A DNA stretch of 64,000 nucleotides from Azospirillum brasilense (GCF_008365405.1 NZ_QOKV01000012.1:1-64000), one strand, 5' to 3'. Shown: positions 51,971-61,443, counted from the first letter of the stretch. Made by a program: numbers and translations. The notes: generated from the letters alone by a model not told the origin.

Positions 51971-54900
51971 CTACCTCTGCGGGAAGCGTGACGGCAGGTC
52001 GAGAGCGCGCGCCGACAGCTCGTTGCGCCCGCCCGCGTTGACCGCCGCGCCCAGCACCAGGACGGTGTCGCGCACCGGCTGTCCCTCAATGGTCTGCGTG
52101 GGCAGGGCGACGCGCAGCAGCAGGCCGTCCCGCGACGAGGATGGGGCGTGGCTCTTCAGCAGGCGCAGCAGCGCCCACGGTCCGCGCTCGGCCAGCGTGA
52201 TGGTGTCGCCGGTCGCCGCGGCGGTTCCGCCGGCCGCGGCACCCTTCGGACGGAAGGGCGACCCGGCGGCCCAGCGGGCGCTCAGCAGGACCGGCTGGCC
52301 CGGCGTCCAGGCAAGCGTCCCGCCGTTGGCCGAAGCCCCTACCGCGCTGGCGCCGGAGCGCACCGACCAGTCGATGATGTGCTCCGCCCCGACCTCCTGC
52401 GCGCGGTTGGCGCCGTAGGTGAGGCGGATGCTGACGGGGGCCGGGCGCGCGATGGCCTCCAGTAGCGGGCGGGCGGCTTCCATCCGCTCCATGAAGGCGG
52501 CGACCTCGGGGGTCGCGGTCCGCATCACCGCCGCCCGGTGCTCGTCCAACTGCCGGTAGAAGCGGCGGACGTCCTGCGGGTCGGCGTCCGGCGCGCCGCG
52601 CGCCTGTTCGGAGCCGACGAAGGGGAAGCGTCCGGCGAGGCTTTGCGCGAAGGCGCTGGACAGCTTCGACAGGGCGACGTCGCTGTCCGGGACCGGGGCT
52701 TCCACCGGCATTCTGGGCAGGGTCGGCAGATGCGCGACGACGGCAGGCGCTTCCACGACGGCGGGCGGCGGAGCCGCGGGTTCCGGCGACGGGACCGGGC
52801 GCGGGGGAGGCGGGGGGGCTGCCGCGACCGGCTTGGCCGGCTCTGGTTTTGGCGGCTCCGGCTTCGGCGCGGCGGGCTTTGGCTCGGCCGGCTTGGCAAC
52901 CTCGGCGGGCGGAGCGTCGGGAACCGCTGCGGGCAGGGCGGCGGCCAGGGCGTCCGGCAGCGCGGTCACCGCCGGGTTCAGGGCCAGGGCTCCGCCGTCA
53001 CTGACGGCGAACAGGGGGCCGGTCTGCGGCGTGTCGAGCGCCAGGACGGCGGCGCGGGCGCCGGTCGCGGCGGTGGACAGGGCCTCGGTGATGCGGTCGG
53101 TGGTGTCGCGGCCCGGCAGGTCGGCGATGGCGGCCTTCTGGAGGATCACCCGGATCGCGTCGGGCAGGCCGCGGGCGGGCTCCTGCAGGGCGCCGGCGAT
53201 CGGCCAGGAAACGGCCTCGGCGACGGCCCCGGTCAGGCGGCGGACGTCGTCCACATCCTCGGCGGTCGGCGTCTCCGGCAGGCCGCGCAGCCGTTCGGCC
53301 AAGGCCTCCGCGCGCTGGCGGAGCGGGTTGCGGCCGTACAGCTCCTCGGCCAGCGGGGCGGCGAGCTGCACCGATTCCGCACGCACCGCCGCGGCGATGG
53401 TCCGGGCGTCGAGGTTGGGCAGGTCGGCGCCGGCGGCGATGCGGGTGATGTAGCCGTCCGTCGCCGTCAGCGGCGACCGGGGAACGGCGCCGTAGACGCT
53501 CTCGGCCAGCGCGTTCAGCTCGTCGAATCCGCTGTTGCGGCGGAAGCGGTCGTAGCGCTCCAGCGCGTCGCGCCGCCCGCCGATGCGGTCGAGCTGCTCG
53601 GCGAGCCGGCGGAAGGCGGGCAGATCCTCCACCCGCTGCGGGTTGGCGACCGGCGGCAGGTCGGCCATGGTGGCGCTGGGCAGCAGGGCGTCGCGGATCG
53701 GCCGCAGCACCGAACGGCGCAGCGTGACCGAGGCGAGCCGCTTCTTGTCCTCGTCGAAGGTGCTGAACAGCGAGGTCGGGAGCAGCGGCGTGGCGAGGGA
53801 ACTGCGCTCCATCACCGCCGTGGCGGCGATCACCCGACCGGCCAGAGCCCCGTCGGTGACGGCGTCGCGCGCCAGCAGTGCCCGGCGCAGGTCGGCGGTG
53901 GCGGCGGCGACCGGCGGGCTGCCGGCGGACACGCTGGACACGCCCTGCCACGCGGCGACCGACAGGCCGGCGACCGAGGCGGCGAGCGCGGCCTGGGCCA
54001 TCCGGCGGCGCTTGTGGGCCTGCTGGTAGGCGGCGTCGGACGGCCGCCCGTAGCCGGCCTCGGCGAAGGCGCGGCCGGGCAGCAGGTTGCGGGCGAAGAC
54101 CGGGCGGCGCCCGCCGGTGGCCGGGGCGTAGGCGCCGGTCAGGGCGATGCCGCGCAGCGGGAAGGGCTCCGCCTGGTCGTCGCCTCCCAGGGCGCCGTCG
54201 AGGAACAGCGCCAGCGGATGGCGCAGCGTGTCCAGGGATGCCGGCAGCAGCGGCAGCCGCACCCCGGCGGTGCCGGCGGCGAAGGCGTCGGCCTCCAGAA
54301 CGGCGATGTCGGCGGCGATGGCCTCGAACGCCTCGTCGATGCGGCGCGGCTCGAAGGGCTTCGCCCAGTCCTGGGGGTTGGTCCATCCCAGCACGCCGTC
54401 CAGCAGGGCGGAGGGCATGGCGGCGCAGAGGTCGGTGAAGCCGTCCAGGGACTCGGCGCGGACCACGACCACATGCACCGGGCCGACCACGCCGAGGTCG
54501 TCGCGCAGAGTCCGCAGGCGCTCCCGCAGGGCGGCGCCCCGCTTGGCCAGCGCGTCGCGCGGTCCGGGGCGCTCGGCGGCGGCGCGCAGCTCATCAGCGC
54601 CGACCATCAGCAGGATGCCGTCCAGCGGGCGGCGCATCGGCCGTTTGCGCATCGCAGCGACCAGCGCCGGCCAGGACGCGCCCAGCCGGGAGCCGTCGGC
54701 GGAATCGGCGCCGGCGTGCAGGATCGCCGCACCCTCGCAGAACCACCAGCAGCCGTTCTCGCCGTTGCCGTCCTCGGGCCAGCGGACATGGGTCGGGTCG
54801 GTGGCGAGCAGGGCCGGGCCGCCGACGCCGAAGGCGAGGAACCACGGGATGTCGCCGCGGCGCAGGGGGCCGCGCATCTGCCGCGTCAGGATGTCCAGCC

Positions 54901-55219
54901 CCTCGCCGTAGACGCGGGCGTTGGGCGGCGTGTTGGCTGCGGCCTTCGTCGGCGGCGGCGCCTCGGCGCGGACTCGCAGCGGCGCCGGCGGGGCGGCCCG
55001 GCGCGCGGGCGCCTTCTTCTGCCCGGCACCCTTGGCGGCGGGCTTGCGCCGCCAGCGGCGCAACTTCGGCCAGACCATCCGGCCGAGGCGGTAGAAGATG
55101 TAGAGCGGCAGCGCCAGCAGCGCGTAGGGCGCCAGCGTGACGGCGAAGGACAGCAGATAGACGATGGCGGAGCCGATGGTGGAGAGCACCAGCTCCAGCG
55201 TGAGCATCAGTAGGACCAT
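51971..55219 (-). CDS. divergent TssM/IcmF-like inner-membrane protein
   Basis: 1082 aa. N-terminal hydrophobic segment (residues ~1-40: LMLTLELVLSTIGSAIVYLL, VTLAPYALLALPLYIFYRL), a cytoplasmic region with IcmF-like elements (GILLMVGADELRAAAE; VGPVHVVVVRAESLDGFTDL, the counterpart of YVVFTKxDLxxGF), a further membrane stretch (~ALAASVAGLSVAAWQGVSSV), a large periplasmic region and a Pro/Ala/Lys-rich linker (~760-830). No Walker A could be identified. Overlaps the TssL-like gene by 13 bases. Shorter and more divergent than typical TssM (~1,150-1,300 aa). Confidence 0.75.
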   Translation of the reverse strand: MVLLMLTLELVLSTIGSAIVYLLSFAVTLAPYALLALPLYIFYRLGRMVWPKLRRWRRKPAAKGAGQKKAPARRAAPPAPLRVRAEAPPPTKAAANTPPNARVYGEGLDILTRQMRGPLRRGDIPWFLAFGVGGPALLATDPTHVRWPEDGNGENGCWWFCEGAAILHAGADSADGSRLGASWPALVAAMRKRPMRRPLDGILLMVGADELRAAAERPGPRDALAKRGAALRERLRTLRDDLGVVGPVHVVVVRAESLDGFTDLCAAMPSALLDGVLGWTNPQDWAKPFEPRRIDEAFEAIAADIAVLEADAFAAGTAGVRLPLLPASLDTLRHPLALFLDGALGGDDQAEPFPLRGIALTGAYAPATGGRRPVFARNLLPGRAFAEAGYGRPSDAAYQQAHKRRRMAQAALAASVAGLSVAAWQGVSSVSAGSPPVAAATADLRRALLARDAVTDGALAGRVIAATAVMERSSLATPLLPTSLFSTFDEDKKRLASVTLRRSVLRPIRDALLPSATMADLPPVANPQRVEDLPAFRRLAEQLDRIGGRRDALERYDRFRRNSGFDELNALAESVYGAVPRSPLTATDGYITRIAAGADLPNLDARTIAAAVRAESVQLAAPLAEELYGRNPLRQRAEALAERLRGLPETPTAEDVDDVRRLTGAVAEAVSWPIAGALQEPARGLPDAIRVILQKAAIADLPGRDTTDRITEALSTAATGARAAVLALDTPQTGPLFAVSDGGALALNPAVTALPDALAAALPAAVPDAPPAEVAKPAEPKPAAPKPEPPKPEPAKPVAAAPPPPPRPVPSPEPAAPPPAVVEAPAVVAHLPTLPRMPVEAPVPDSDVALSKLSSAFAQSLAGRFPFVGSEQARGAPDADPQDVRRFYRQLDEHRAAVMRTATPEVAAFMERMEAARPLLEAIARPAPVSIRLTYGANRAQEVGAEHIIDWSVRSGASAVGASANGGTLAWTPGQPVLLSARWAAGSPFRPKGAAAGGTAAATGDTITLAERGPWALLRLLKSHAPSSSRDGLLLRVALPTQTIEGQPVRDTVLVLGAAVNAGGRNELSARALDLPSRFPQR

Positions 55220-55932
55220 GACAGCCCCATGTCCTCGACCGCGGCGCGGGCGCCGCTCAGATCGCGTTGAATGCCGCCGACGGCGCCGGCCCACAGCAGG
55301 TGCGAGACGACGAGGAACAGCACGGCGGTCCCGCTGACCGCCCACCACCAGCGCCGCGTGGACGGCGCGAGGTACCCGGGCACGGCGCCGTCCGTCGGCT
55401 CGCAGGCGCGCGGGCTGGGATGGCTGGCCGCGGCGCGCTCGCCGACGACGATGCGGTGCAGGGCGGGGCGGCGGGCGGTCGCCTGGGCGTCGTCGGGGAA
55501 GCCCAGCGCCAGCGTGGCGAGATAGACGGCGGCCAGCCCGCGGTCGGCCTTGGCGCCCTGGCGGATCAGGTCGTCGGCCTGCACGAACAGGGTCTGCAGG
55601 GTGGCGTTCGCGCCGAACAGGCGGCTGGACACCACGGCGTCGCTGGGCCGCGTCTGGGCCAGCGCCCGGTCGGCCAGCATGGCCATGGCGAAGACCGCCT
55701 TGACCACCGTGCCGTGCGCGCCCGGCCCCTGCGAGACGGCGGCGCCGCTCATCCCGTGGAGCGTGGCGGTCAGGCGGTCGGCCACCGTCCCCGCCGGGGC
55801 CTGCGCGTCGGCGCAGCCGGCGAGCAGATCCTCCTGGAAGGCGCGGAACAGGGCCAGCGTGCCGGCGGGCTTGGCCCCCACGGGGGCCGCCTTCGTCGGG
55901 TTGGCTTGCGCCAGGGCGGGTTGGGCAGTCAC
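55207..55932 (-). CDS. TssL/DotU-like inner-membrane protein
   Basis: 241 aa, GTG start overlapping the TssJ-like stop (GTGA). The soluble N-terminal part has the DotU pattern KADRGLAAVYLATLALGFPD, and a single C-terminal helix (WWWAVSGTAVLFLVVSHLLW) is followed by ~30 residues ending VEDMGLSWSY. TssL proteins are tail-anchored partners of TssM in the type VI membrane complex. No OmpA-like extension. Confidence 0.75.
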   Translation of the reverse strand: MTAQPALAQANPTKAAPVGAKPAGTLALFRAFQEDLLAGCADAQAPAGTVADRLTATLHGMSGAAVSQGPGAHGTVVKAVFAMAMLADRALAQTRPSDAVVSSRLFGANATLQTLFVQADDLIRQGAKADRGLAAVYLATLALGFPDDAQATARRPALHRIVVGERAAASHPSPRACEPTDGAVPGYLAPSTRRWWWAVSGTAVLFLVVSHLLWAGAVGGIQRDLSGARAAVEDMGLSWSY

Positions 55933-56393
55933 GGCGTTCCCTCCGTCAGCGGAGCCACGGTGAAGCTGTCCCGTCCCAGCCGCACGTCCAGGGCGCCGGC
56001 GCCGTCCAGCGTCTGCCGGTGGGCGCCGGGTGCGCCGTACCGCGCGAAGACGAGGGTTTGGGTCGGGGGTGTCGCGAAGGGCGGCAGGCTGTGCAGGAGC
56101 ACGCTCTGACCCGGCACCATCTCCCAGGAGGCGATGGCGATGCGGTTGCCGACCTCGGCGCTCAGCGCCTCGCGGTCGCGGAACCAGCCCGCGGCGTCGA
56201 GCCCGGCCAGCCGTCCGGCCAGAGCCGGGTCAGCCACCCGGACCACGTCGACCGCGACCGGGCGGCGTCCGTTGGCGTCGGGCTCGGCGACGATGCGCAG
56301 CACCGGCGCGTCGGCGCGCCCCGCATTGGGCATGGGTCCGCTGGCGGCGCAGCCGGCAAGCGTCAGGGCGAGAAGCATGGCGAGGCGCTTCAT
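55929..56393 (-). CDS. TssJ-like lipoprotein
   Basis: 154 aa. Lipoprotein signal with lipobox LAGC (MKRLAMLLALTLAGCAAS). The mature part follows the TssJ plan: RIVAEPDANGRRPVAVDVVRV, WFRDREAL, ASWEMVPGQSVL, an outer-membrane-anchored transthyretin-like fold that contacts TssM in the periplasm. The order J-L-M with 4-13-bp overlaps strengthens the assignment. Confidence 0.75.
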   Translation of the reverse strand: MKRLAMLLALTLAGCAASGPMPNAGRADAPVLRIVAEPDANGRRPVAVDVVRVADPALAGRLAGLDAAGWFRDREALSAEVGNRIAIASWEMVPGQSVLLHSLPPFATPPTQTLVFARYGAPGAHRQTLDGAGALDVRLGRDSFTVAPLTEGTP

Positions 56394-56394
56394 G

Positions 56395-56796
56395 TCAGCC
56401 TCCGCCGCCGGGTGTCGACCGACCGACGCAGACGTAGCCCGCCGGGGTGTGGCGGTACCAGTTTCCGGTCGCCTCGGCGCAGGGGGCGAGGACGCGGTCG
56501 TTGCGCTGCGGCTGCGCCGCCACCGGGGTTGAAGCCGGGGCGGCGTCCACCTCGCGGGCGCCGGCGGGGCGGTTGGTGACGACGAAGCCGTCCTCGTCCT
56601 CCTCGACGATCATCACGTAGCGGGTGCGCTTGGCGGGGTAGCGGATGCCGACGTCGTAGTCGCCGTCGGCCAGCTTCTCCAGGATCGCGCCGGGGCGCTC
56701 GGTGCCGAGCGGCGCGCAGCCCGTCCCGGCGAGCAGGACCGGCAGCAGCGCCGTCGCGGCGATCAGGGTTCGCATCATCGGAATGGTCCTGCTCAT
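56395..56796 (-). CDS. small lipoprotein or secreted protein, 133 aa
   Basis: Signal peptide MSRTIPMMRTLIAATALLPV..., then LLAGTGCAP, a weak lipobox. The mature part (GDYDVGIRYPAKRTRYVMIV, EEDEDGFVVTNRP) has a short beta-rich look, followed by a linker and a C-terminal EATGNWYRHTPAGYVCVGRS with two cysteines. Family not recognised. It lies between the MscS fusion (4-bp overlap) and the TssJ-like gene. Confidence 0.7.
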   Translation of the reverse strand: MSRTIPMMRTLIAATALLPVLLAGTGCAPLGTERPGAILEKLADGDYDVGIRYPAKRTRYVMIVEEDEDGFVVTNRPAGAREVDAAPASTPVAAQPQRNDRVLAPCAEATGNWYRHTPAGYVCVGRSTPGGGG

Positions 56797-59700
56797 ACCG
56801 GAATTGCCTGGCGCTGGGCGTTGGTGGCGACCGCGGCGGGGCCGGCGGCCTCCATCAGGTCGGGCGGGGTCGGCTCGATGCCGGCCTCGGCCAGCGTGCG
56901 GTAGACGGACCGCCAGACCAGCTCCGGAACGACGAAGCTGGCGTCGTAATCCTCGACCCAGAAGAACAGGTTGTACTTGCACAGCCACTGGCCGTTGACG
57001 CCGCGGATGCCGTCGTAGCGGACGAAGGCCGGGCCGCCGGTGGCGCTGGGCAGCACCTTGTCGGCGTTCTGCAGGGCGGTGGTCAGCAGGCCGCCCATCC
57101 GGCCGGGGTCGTGGCGGGCGTCGGCGTAGTATTCGAGCTTCATCGACACCCGGTCGACCGCGCTGAAATTGACGACGGTCGCCTCCGACACCTTGGCGTT
57201 GGGCATGGCGACGATGAAGCCGGCGACGTTGCGGATGCGCACCGTGCGCCACGTCATGTCGACCACGACGCCGCGCACCAGATCGGTGATCTGGATGCTG
57301 TCGCCGATCTGGAACGGCCGCTCGATGTTCAGCACGATGCCGGAGAAGACGTTGGCGATGTTGGCCTGGATGGCGAGGCCGATGACCATGCCGACGAGGC
57401 CGGAGGCGGCGAGCAGGCTGGTGATCGGCTGCTTCAGCACGAAGGCGATGATGCCGCAGCCGGCGAAGCCGAAGACGATCAGCGTGGAGAAGCGGCGAAC
57501 GATGCCGGGGATCTTGCGCTGGGTGCGGATCTCCAGCGGGGTCCAGACGAAGCGCTCCAGCGTGCGGTCGACCAGGATGGCCGGCACGATCCACCACAGC
57601 ACGTTGACGCCGTTCACCACCATGGCGATCCCGCTCGGCGGCAGCGTCGCCACCGCCTGGTCCAGCACGATGTTGCCGACGGACATCAGCAGCAGCGGCC
57701 AGGACAGGATGCGCATGAACAGCGTCTGGATCTTCCAGAACTGGCCGCGGTCGCGGCGGTCCATGACGGCGGCGAAGACCGCCAGGACGGCGCTGAAGAT
57801 GGCGATGTAGACGAAGAAGTCGCGGTGGATGAAGTCGCGCGCCGCCGGGGAGTCCGGTGCCGCGACCACGCCGAAGTCGACGCGCGAGAAGTCCGGCTGC
57901 GGGCGCCCGAAACCGACATAGTTCGGATCGCCCTCGCTGCCGACCGAGGCGACGTCCTGCGAGATCCAGGCGCGCGCCAGCCGCCAGCCGGGCGACGGCG
58001 CCAGCACCCGCTTGGCGCGGAGCTGGTCGAGCAGGGTGGAGCTCTCGCTCTCGCCCTCCAGCGCGCGGCGGAAGCGGTCGGCGAGGCCCGGATCGGCGGC
58101 GGACGCGGTCTCCGCCGCGGCCATCGCCTTCAGCTTCTCCACGAAGTCGTTGGTGTCGACCAGCGACATGCCCAGAACGTCGGTGACGAACATCACCGTG
58201 TTGCGGTTCTGCGTCCGGTGGCGGAAGCTGACGCCGACCGTCTGGCTGCCGTAGGGCGGGCGCTGGTCGAAGACGTTCAGGGCGAAGCGCCCCTCGATCC
58301 GGTAGGCGACGTAGGTGGTGACCTCGCCGCGCTCCTCGCGGTAGGGCTTGCCCAGCTCGACCGGCTTGACCGCGTTGGTGAAGACGACGTCCGCCGGGTT
58401 GAAGGCGCCGCGGTAGCGGAACCAGATCGTCAGGTTCAGCGTCGCCTCGTTGGCGTCCGGGTTCAGGTCGCGGATCTCGTGGAGCTGGACGCCGGTGTAG
58501 ATGACGTCCGTCTTGTACATGAAGCGGTCGTTGACGTAGAGCGCCCGGCCCTTGGTGACCTCCTCCAGGAAGTTGGAGACTCCGGCCTCGCGGATCGGCT
58601 GGAGCTGGGTCAGCGCCGCCACCGGGTTCAGGCCGTTGTAGGAGGCCATCATCACCGGCAGGGTCGCCTGGCCGCGACTGTCGAAGGTCCAGGTGCCGAC
58701 CGTGCCCTGGAAGGCGGTCTCGGCGCGGTCATGATCGGCGATGGCGCGGCGCAGCGCCTCGCCGTCCGGCTTACCGGCGGCGGTGTTCGTCTTGGCGATG
58801 GAGCCGGCGATCAGGTCGACGCCGTCGGCGCCCAGTGCCGCCGCCCAGTCGGGCACCGCGTTGAAGCGCTTCACATACTGGCCGTAGAAGCGCTGCGCCC
58901 GCTCGTTCGCCGTGTCGAACAGCACGGGCGAGGACACCAGCAGGCCGTGGCCGTAGGCCTCTGGAGTCAGCGCCTTGGGGTTGGCCTGCGCCTGGGCGAC
59001 GATCTCGGTGCGGAAGGCCGAGGAGGCCATCTCCGAGCTGCCGGCGATCAGGTTGCGCACCCCGGCGTCGCGCAGCGCCACCACCACCCGCGCGCTGTCC
59101 ACCGCCGAGCCGATGACGACGACGGCGCCGGTCGGCATCTTCTCCTTCACCGCCTGGGCAAGCGCCGGCAGGGCGGACGCACCGCCGCGGCCCGGCGCGA
59201 AGGTCCACTGGCCGACCAGCTTGGTGCCGAAGCGCTGGAGGATCGCGTCGAACTGGCCGGCCTGCGACGCGGCCTGCTCGCTGTCCTCGCGCACGATGGC
59301 GACGGTCGGCTCGCCCACCACGTTGCGCACGTAGTTGGCGAGGAAGCGCGTCTCGTGCGTGCGGTCCAGCGTGATGCTGAACAGCCAGGGGCTGGGCGCG
59401 GCGTCGGCCGGGCGGACCAGCGGGCGCGGGGCGATCAGCGGGATCTGCCGCTGGGCGTAGATCGCCGTCGCGCTGTCGGTGGCGTCCGGCGTGTGGCCGA
59501 TCACCGCGAGGATGGAGGGATCGTTGGAGACGCGCCGGGCGATCTCCAGCGACTTGCCCTTGTCGCCCTCGTCGTCGAAGGGCTTGACCACCACCGGGCG
59601 TCCGGCGATGCCGCCCGCCGCGTTGATGGTGTCGGCGCGCAGCGCCGCCCCCTTGCGCAGCGCCAGCCCGAGCGCCGCGTCCGGCCCGCTGAGCGGCCCG

Positions 59701-59879
59701 ACGACGGCGACGGTCAGCGGCTCGCGCGCGCTGTCGCCGAGGAAGCCGGCGCGGACGACCAGGGAGACCAGCACGGTGACGAGCATCGCCGCCGCCAGGA
59801 TCAGCGCGAAGCGCGCCTTCTTGGTCAGGTGCGACCAGCGCAGCGGCGGCCGGGAGCGGGGCTGGAGCGAGCTCAGCAT
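56793..59879 (-). CDS. fusion of periplasmic ligand-binding protein and MscS channel
   Basis: 1028 aa. N-terminal helix (~23-46), then a Peripla_BP_6/LivJ-like domain (~55-410: VAVVGPLSGPDAALGLALRK, INAAGGIAGRPVVVKPFDDE, AVIGHTPDATDSATAIYAQR, FQGTVGTWTFDSRGQATLPV), an unrecognised extracytoplasmic region (~430-690), about four membrane helices and a pore-lining MscS helix (LLAASGLVGMVIGLAIQANI, then ANVFSGIVLNIERPFQIGD), and a cytoplasmic beta domain (AMPNAKVSEATVVNFS). It may be a mechanosensitive or ligand-gated channel. ATG 59879. Overlaps the small lipoprotein gene by 4 bp. Confidence 0.9.
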   Translation of the reverse strand: MLSSLQPRSRPPLRWSHLTKKARFALILAAAMLVTVLVSLVVRAGFLGDSAREPLTVAVVGPLSGPDAALGLALRKGAALRADTINAAGGIAGRPVVVKPFDDEGDKGKSLEIARRVSNDPSILAVIGHTPDATDSATAIYAQRQIPLIAPRPLVRPADAAPSPWLFSITLDRTHETRFLANYVRNVVGEPTVAIVREDSEQAASQAGQFDAILQRFGTKLVGQWTFAPGRGGASALPALAQAVKEKMPTGAVVVIGSAVDSARVVVALRDAGVRNLIAGSSEMASSAFRTEIVAQAQANPKALTPEAYGHGLLVSSPVLFDTANERAQRFYGQYVKRFNAVPDWAAALGADGVDLIAGSIAKTNTAAGKPDGEALRRAIADHDRAETAFQGTVGTWTFDSRGQATLPVMMASYNGLNPVAALTQLQPIREAGVSNFLEEVTKGRALYVNDRFMYKTDVIYTGVQLHEIRDLNPDANEATLNLTIWFRYRGAFNPADVVFTNAVKPVELGKPYREERGEVTTYVAYRIEGRFALNVFDQRPPYGSQTVGVSFRHRTQNRNTVMFVTDVLGMSLVDTNDFVEKLKAMAAAETASAADPGLADRFRRALEGESESSTLLDQLRAKRVLAPSPGWRLARAWISQDVASVGSEGDPNYVGFGRPQPDFSRVDFGVVAAPDSPAARDFIHRDFFVYIAIFSAVLAVFAAVMDRRDRGQFWKIQTLFMRILSWPLLLMSVGNIVLDQAVATLPPSGIAMVVNGVNVLWWIVPAILVDRTLERFVWTPLEIRTQRKIPGIVRRFSTLIVFGFAGCGIIAFVLKQPITSLLAASGLVGMVIGLAIQANIANVFSGIVLNIERPFQIGDSIQITDLVRGVVVDMTWRTVRIRNVAGFIVAMPNAKVSEATVVNFSAVDRVSMKLEYYADARHDPGRMGGLLTTALQNADKVLPSATGGPAFVRYDGIRGVNGQWLCKYNLFFWVEDYDASFVVPELVWRSVYRTLAEAGIEPTPPDLMEAAGPAAVATNAQRQAIPV

Positions 59880-59910
59880 GGGGTGGGCCTCGGGCGGTCA
59901 GCGGTCGTTT

Positions 59911-60055
59911 CCCTCTCCCGTCCCGGGAGAGGGAAGGGGCCCGCGAAGCGGGAAGGGTGAGGGTGAATGCAAGGATCGGGTGGTCGCGCCGTTGGACGAC
60001 CCTCACCCTCCCGCGCTTCGCGCGGGTCCCTCCCTCTCCCGGGACGGGAGAGGGG
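59911..60055. repeat. composite intergenic palindrome, copy E
   Basis: CCCTCTCCCG..CGGGAGAGGG hairpin, CCCGC/GCGGG hairpin, GTGAGGGT, spacer, ACCCTCACCC, GCGC hairpin and final CCCTCTCCC..GGGAGAGGG. It lies in the 205-base gap between the HlyD-type gene and the MscS fusion, breaking an otherwise tight minus-strand block. Confidence 0.85.
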
Positions 60056-60084
60056 AATGGACGCGGGGAAAGGGGTGCCCATCC

Positions 60085-61443
60085 TCATTGCTCCTGCATC
60101 GCGTGCTGGAGGCCGTTGAGGACCGGCGAGAACACATAGTCGAGGATGGTGCGCCGCCCGGTCAGGATGCTGCAGGTCACGCGCACGCCGGGGAACAGCT
60201 CGTAGGTCTTGCCGCCGTAGTCGAAACGGGTCACCGGCAGCTCGACGCGGACCTTGTAGTAGGACTGCTTGTTGGCGTCGAGCAGCGTGTCCGGGCTGAT
60301 CGTCCGCACCCGCCCCTCGATGTGGCCGAAGCGCGAGGCGTCGCCGCCGGCGAGCGTCACCACCACCGGCTGGTCGGGGCGGACATAGCCGATGTCCTGC
60401 ACCGGCAGGCGGGCGTCCACCACCAGCTTGCCGTCGCGCGGCACCAGCTCCACCACGGTCTCGCCGGCCTTGACCACGGCGCCCTTGGTCGAGACGGCCA
60501 GCGTCTTGACGATGCCGTCCATGGGCGCGCGCAGGCTGCTGCGGTCCAGGCTGTCCTGGTAGCGGGTCAGGCGCTGCGACAGTTCGTCGTGGTTGCGCCG
60601 CGCCTCGTCGAGGGCGTTGCGGCTCTCTTCCTCGTACTTGCGGCCGATCCACACCAGCTTGCTGCGCGCCTCGGCCAGCGCCGCCTCGGCCTGGGCCAGG
60701 GTGGCGCGGTCCTCGGCGATGGCGCTGCTGACGCGGGCGTCGTCGCGCAGCAGCTCCAGATGCTTCATGCGGTTGGTGATCTCGCGCTTCAGCAGGGTCT
60801 CGCTGATGGACAGCTGTTCGCGGATCAGCCCTTGCGCCACCTGCGAGCCGCCGATGCGCGCCCGCACGGCGGCCACCTGCTGCTCGCGCTGCGCGATGTC
60901 CTGGCGCTGGATGTCGAGGTCGGAGGCCAGCCGGTCGCGGCGGGCGCGGAACAGGTCGCGGGTCTGCGCCACCAGATCGGGCCGCTCGCGCAGCAGCCGC
61001 TCGGGGAAGGCGATGGCCTCGCGGCGCCCGACCTCCGCCTCCAGCCGCGCGGTGTCGGCGGACAGCGAGCCGAGGCGCAGCTTCAGCTCCTCCAGATCGG
61101 CGCGGATCTTGGTCTGGTCCAGTTCGACCAACACTTGGCCGGCGGTGACCGAATCGCCTTCCTGCACCAGGATGTCGCGGACGATGCCGCCCTCGAAATG
61201 CTGGACCGACTGGTTGTAGGACAGCGGCACCACGTCGCCGGGCGCGCTGCTGGAGACGTTCAGCTCGGCGATGGCCGCCCAGCCGAGCGCGGCGAGGAAA
61301 GCGGCGATGCTGACGACGAACAGGCCGTCGCCGAAGCGGCTTTCGGTTTCATCGGTGACGGTGACGGCGCCGGCCAGGGTGACCGGTGCCGTTGCGGCCG
61401 CGCCGGCGGCGGGCTTGCGGATCAGCAGGGGGAGCGGCTTCAC
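60085..61443 (-). CDS. HlyD-family type I secretion periplasmic adaptor
   Basis: 452 aa. GTG start overlaps the ABC gene stop (GTGA). One N-terminal helix (VVSIAAFLAALGWAAIAELN), a lipoyl half-motif (VQEGDSVTAGQVLVELDQT), long coiled-coil helices (~110-300), the second lipoyl half (SLRAPMDGIVKTLAVSTKGA) and a C-terminal beta region (LPVTRFDYGGKTYELFPGVRV). It would join the inner-membrane ABC protein to the TolC-type channel. Confidence 0.93.
   Translation of the reverse strand: MKPLPLLIRKPAAGAAATAPVTLAGAVTVTDETESRFGDGLFVVSIAAFLAALGWAAIAELNVSSSAPGDVVPLSYNQSVQHFEGGIVRDILVQEGDSVTAGQVLVELDQTKIRADLEELKLRLGSLSADTARLEAEVGRREAIAFPERLLRERPDLVAQTRDLFRARRDRLASDLDIQRQDIAQREQQVAAVRARIGGSQVAQGLIREQLSISETLLKREITNRMKHLELLRDDARVSSAIAEDRATLAQAEAALAEARSKLVWIGRKYEEESRNALDEARRNHDELSQRLTRYQDSLDRSSLRAPMDGIVKTLAVSTKGAVVKAGETVVELVPRDGKLVVDARLPVQDIGYVRPDQPVVVTLAGGDASRFGHIEGRVRTISPDTLLDANKQSYYKVRVELPVTRFDYGGKTYELFPGVRVTCSILTGRRTILDYVFSPVLNGLQHAMQEQ

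Noticed and set aside
51658..51991. Two open frames (67 and 82 codons) in the AT-richer gap
   Set aside because: Neither has a ribosome site or recognisable family features, and they overlap each other on opposite strands.
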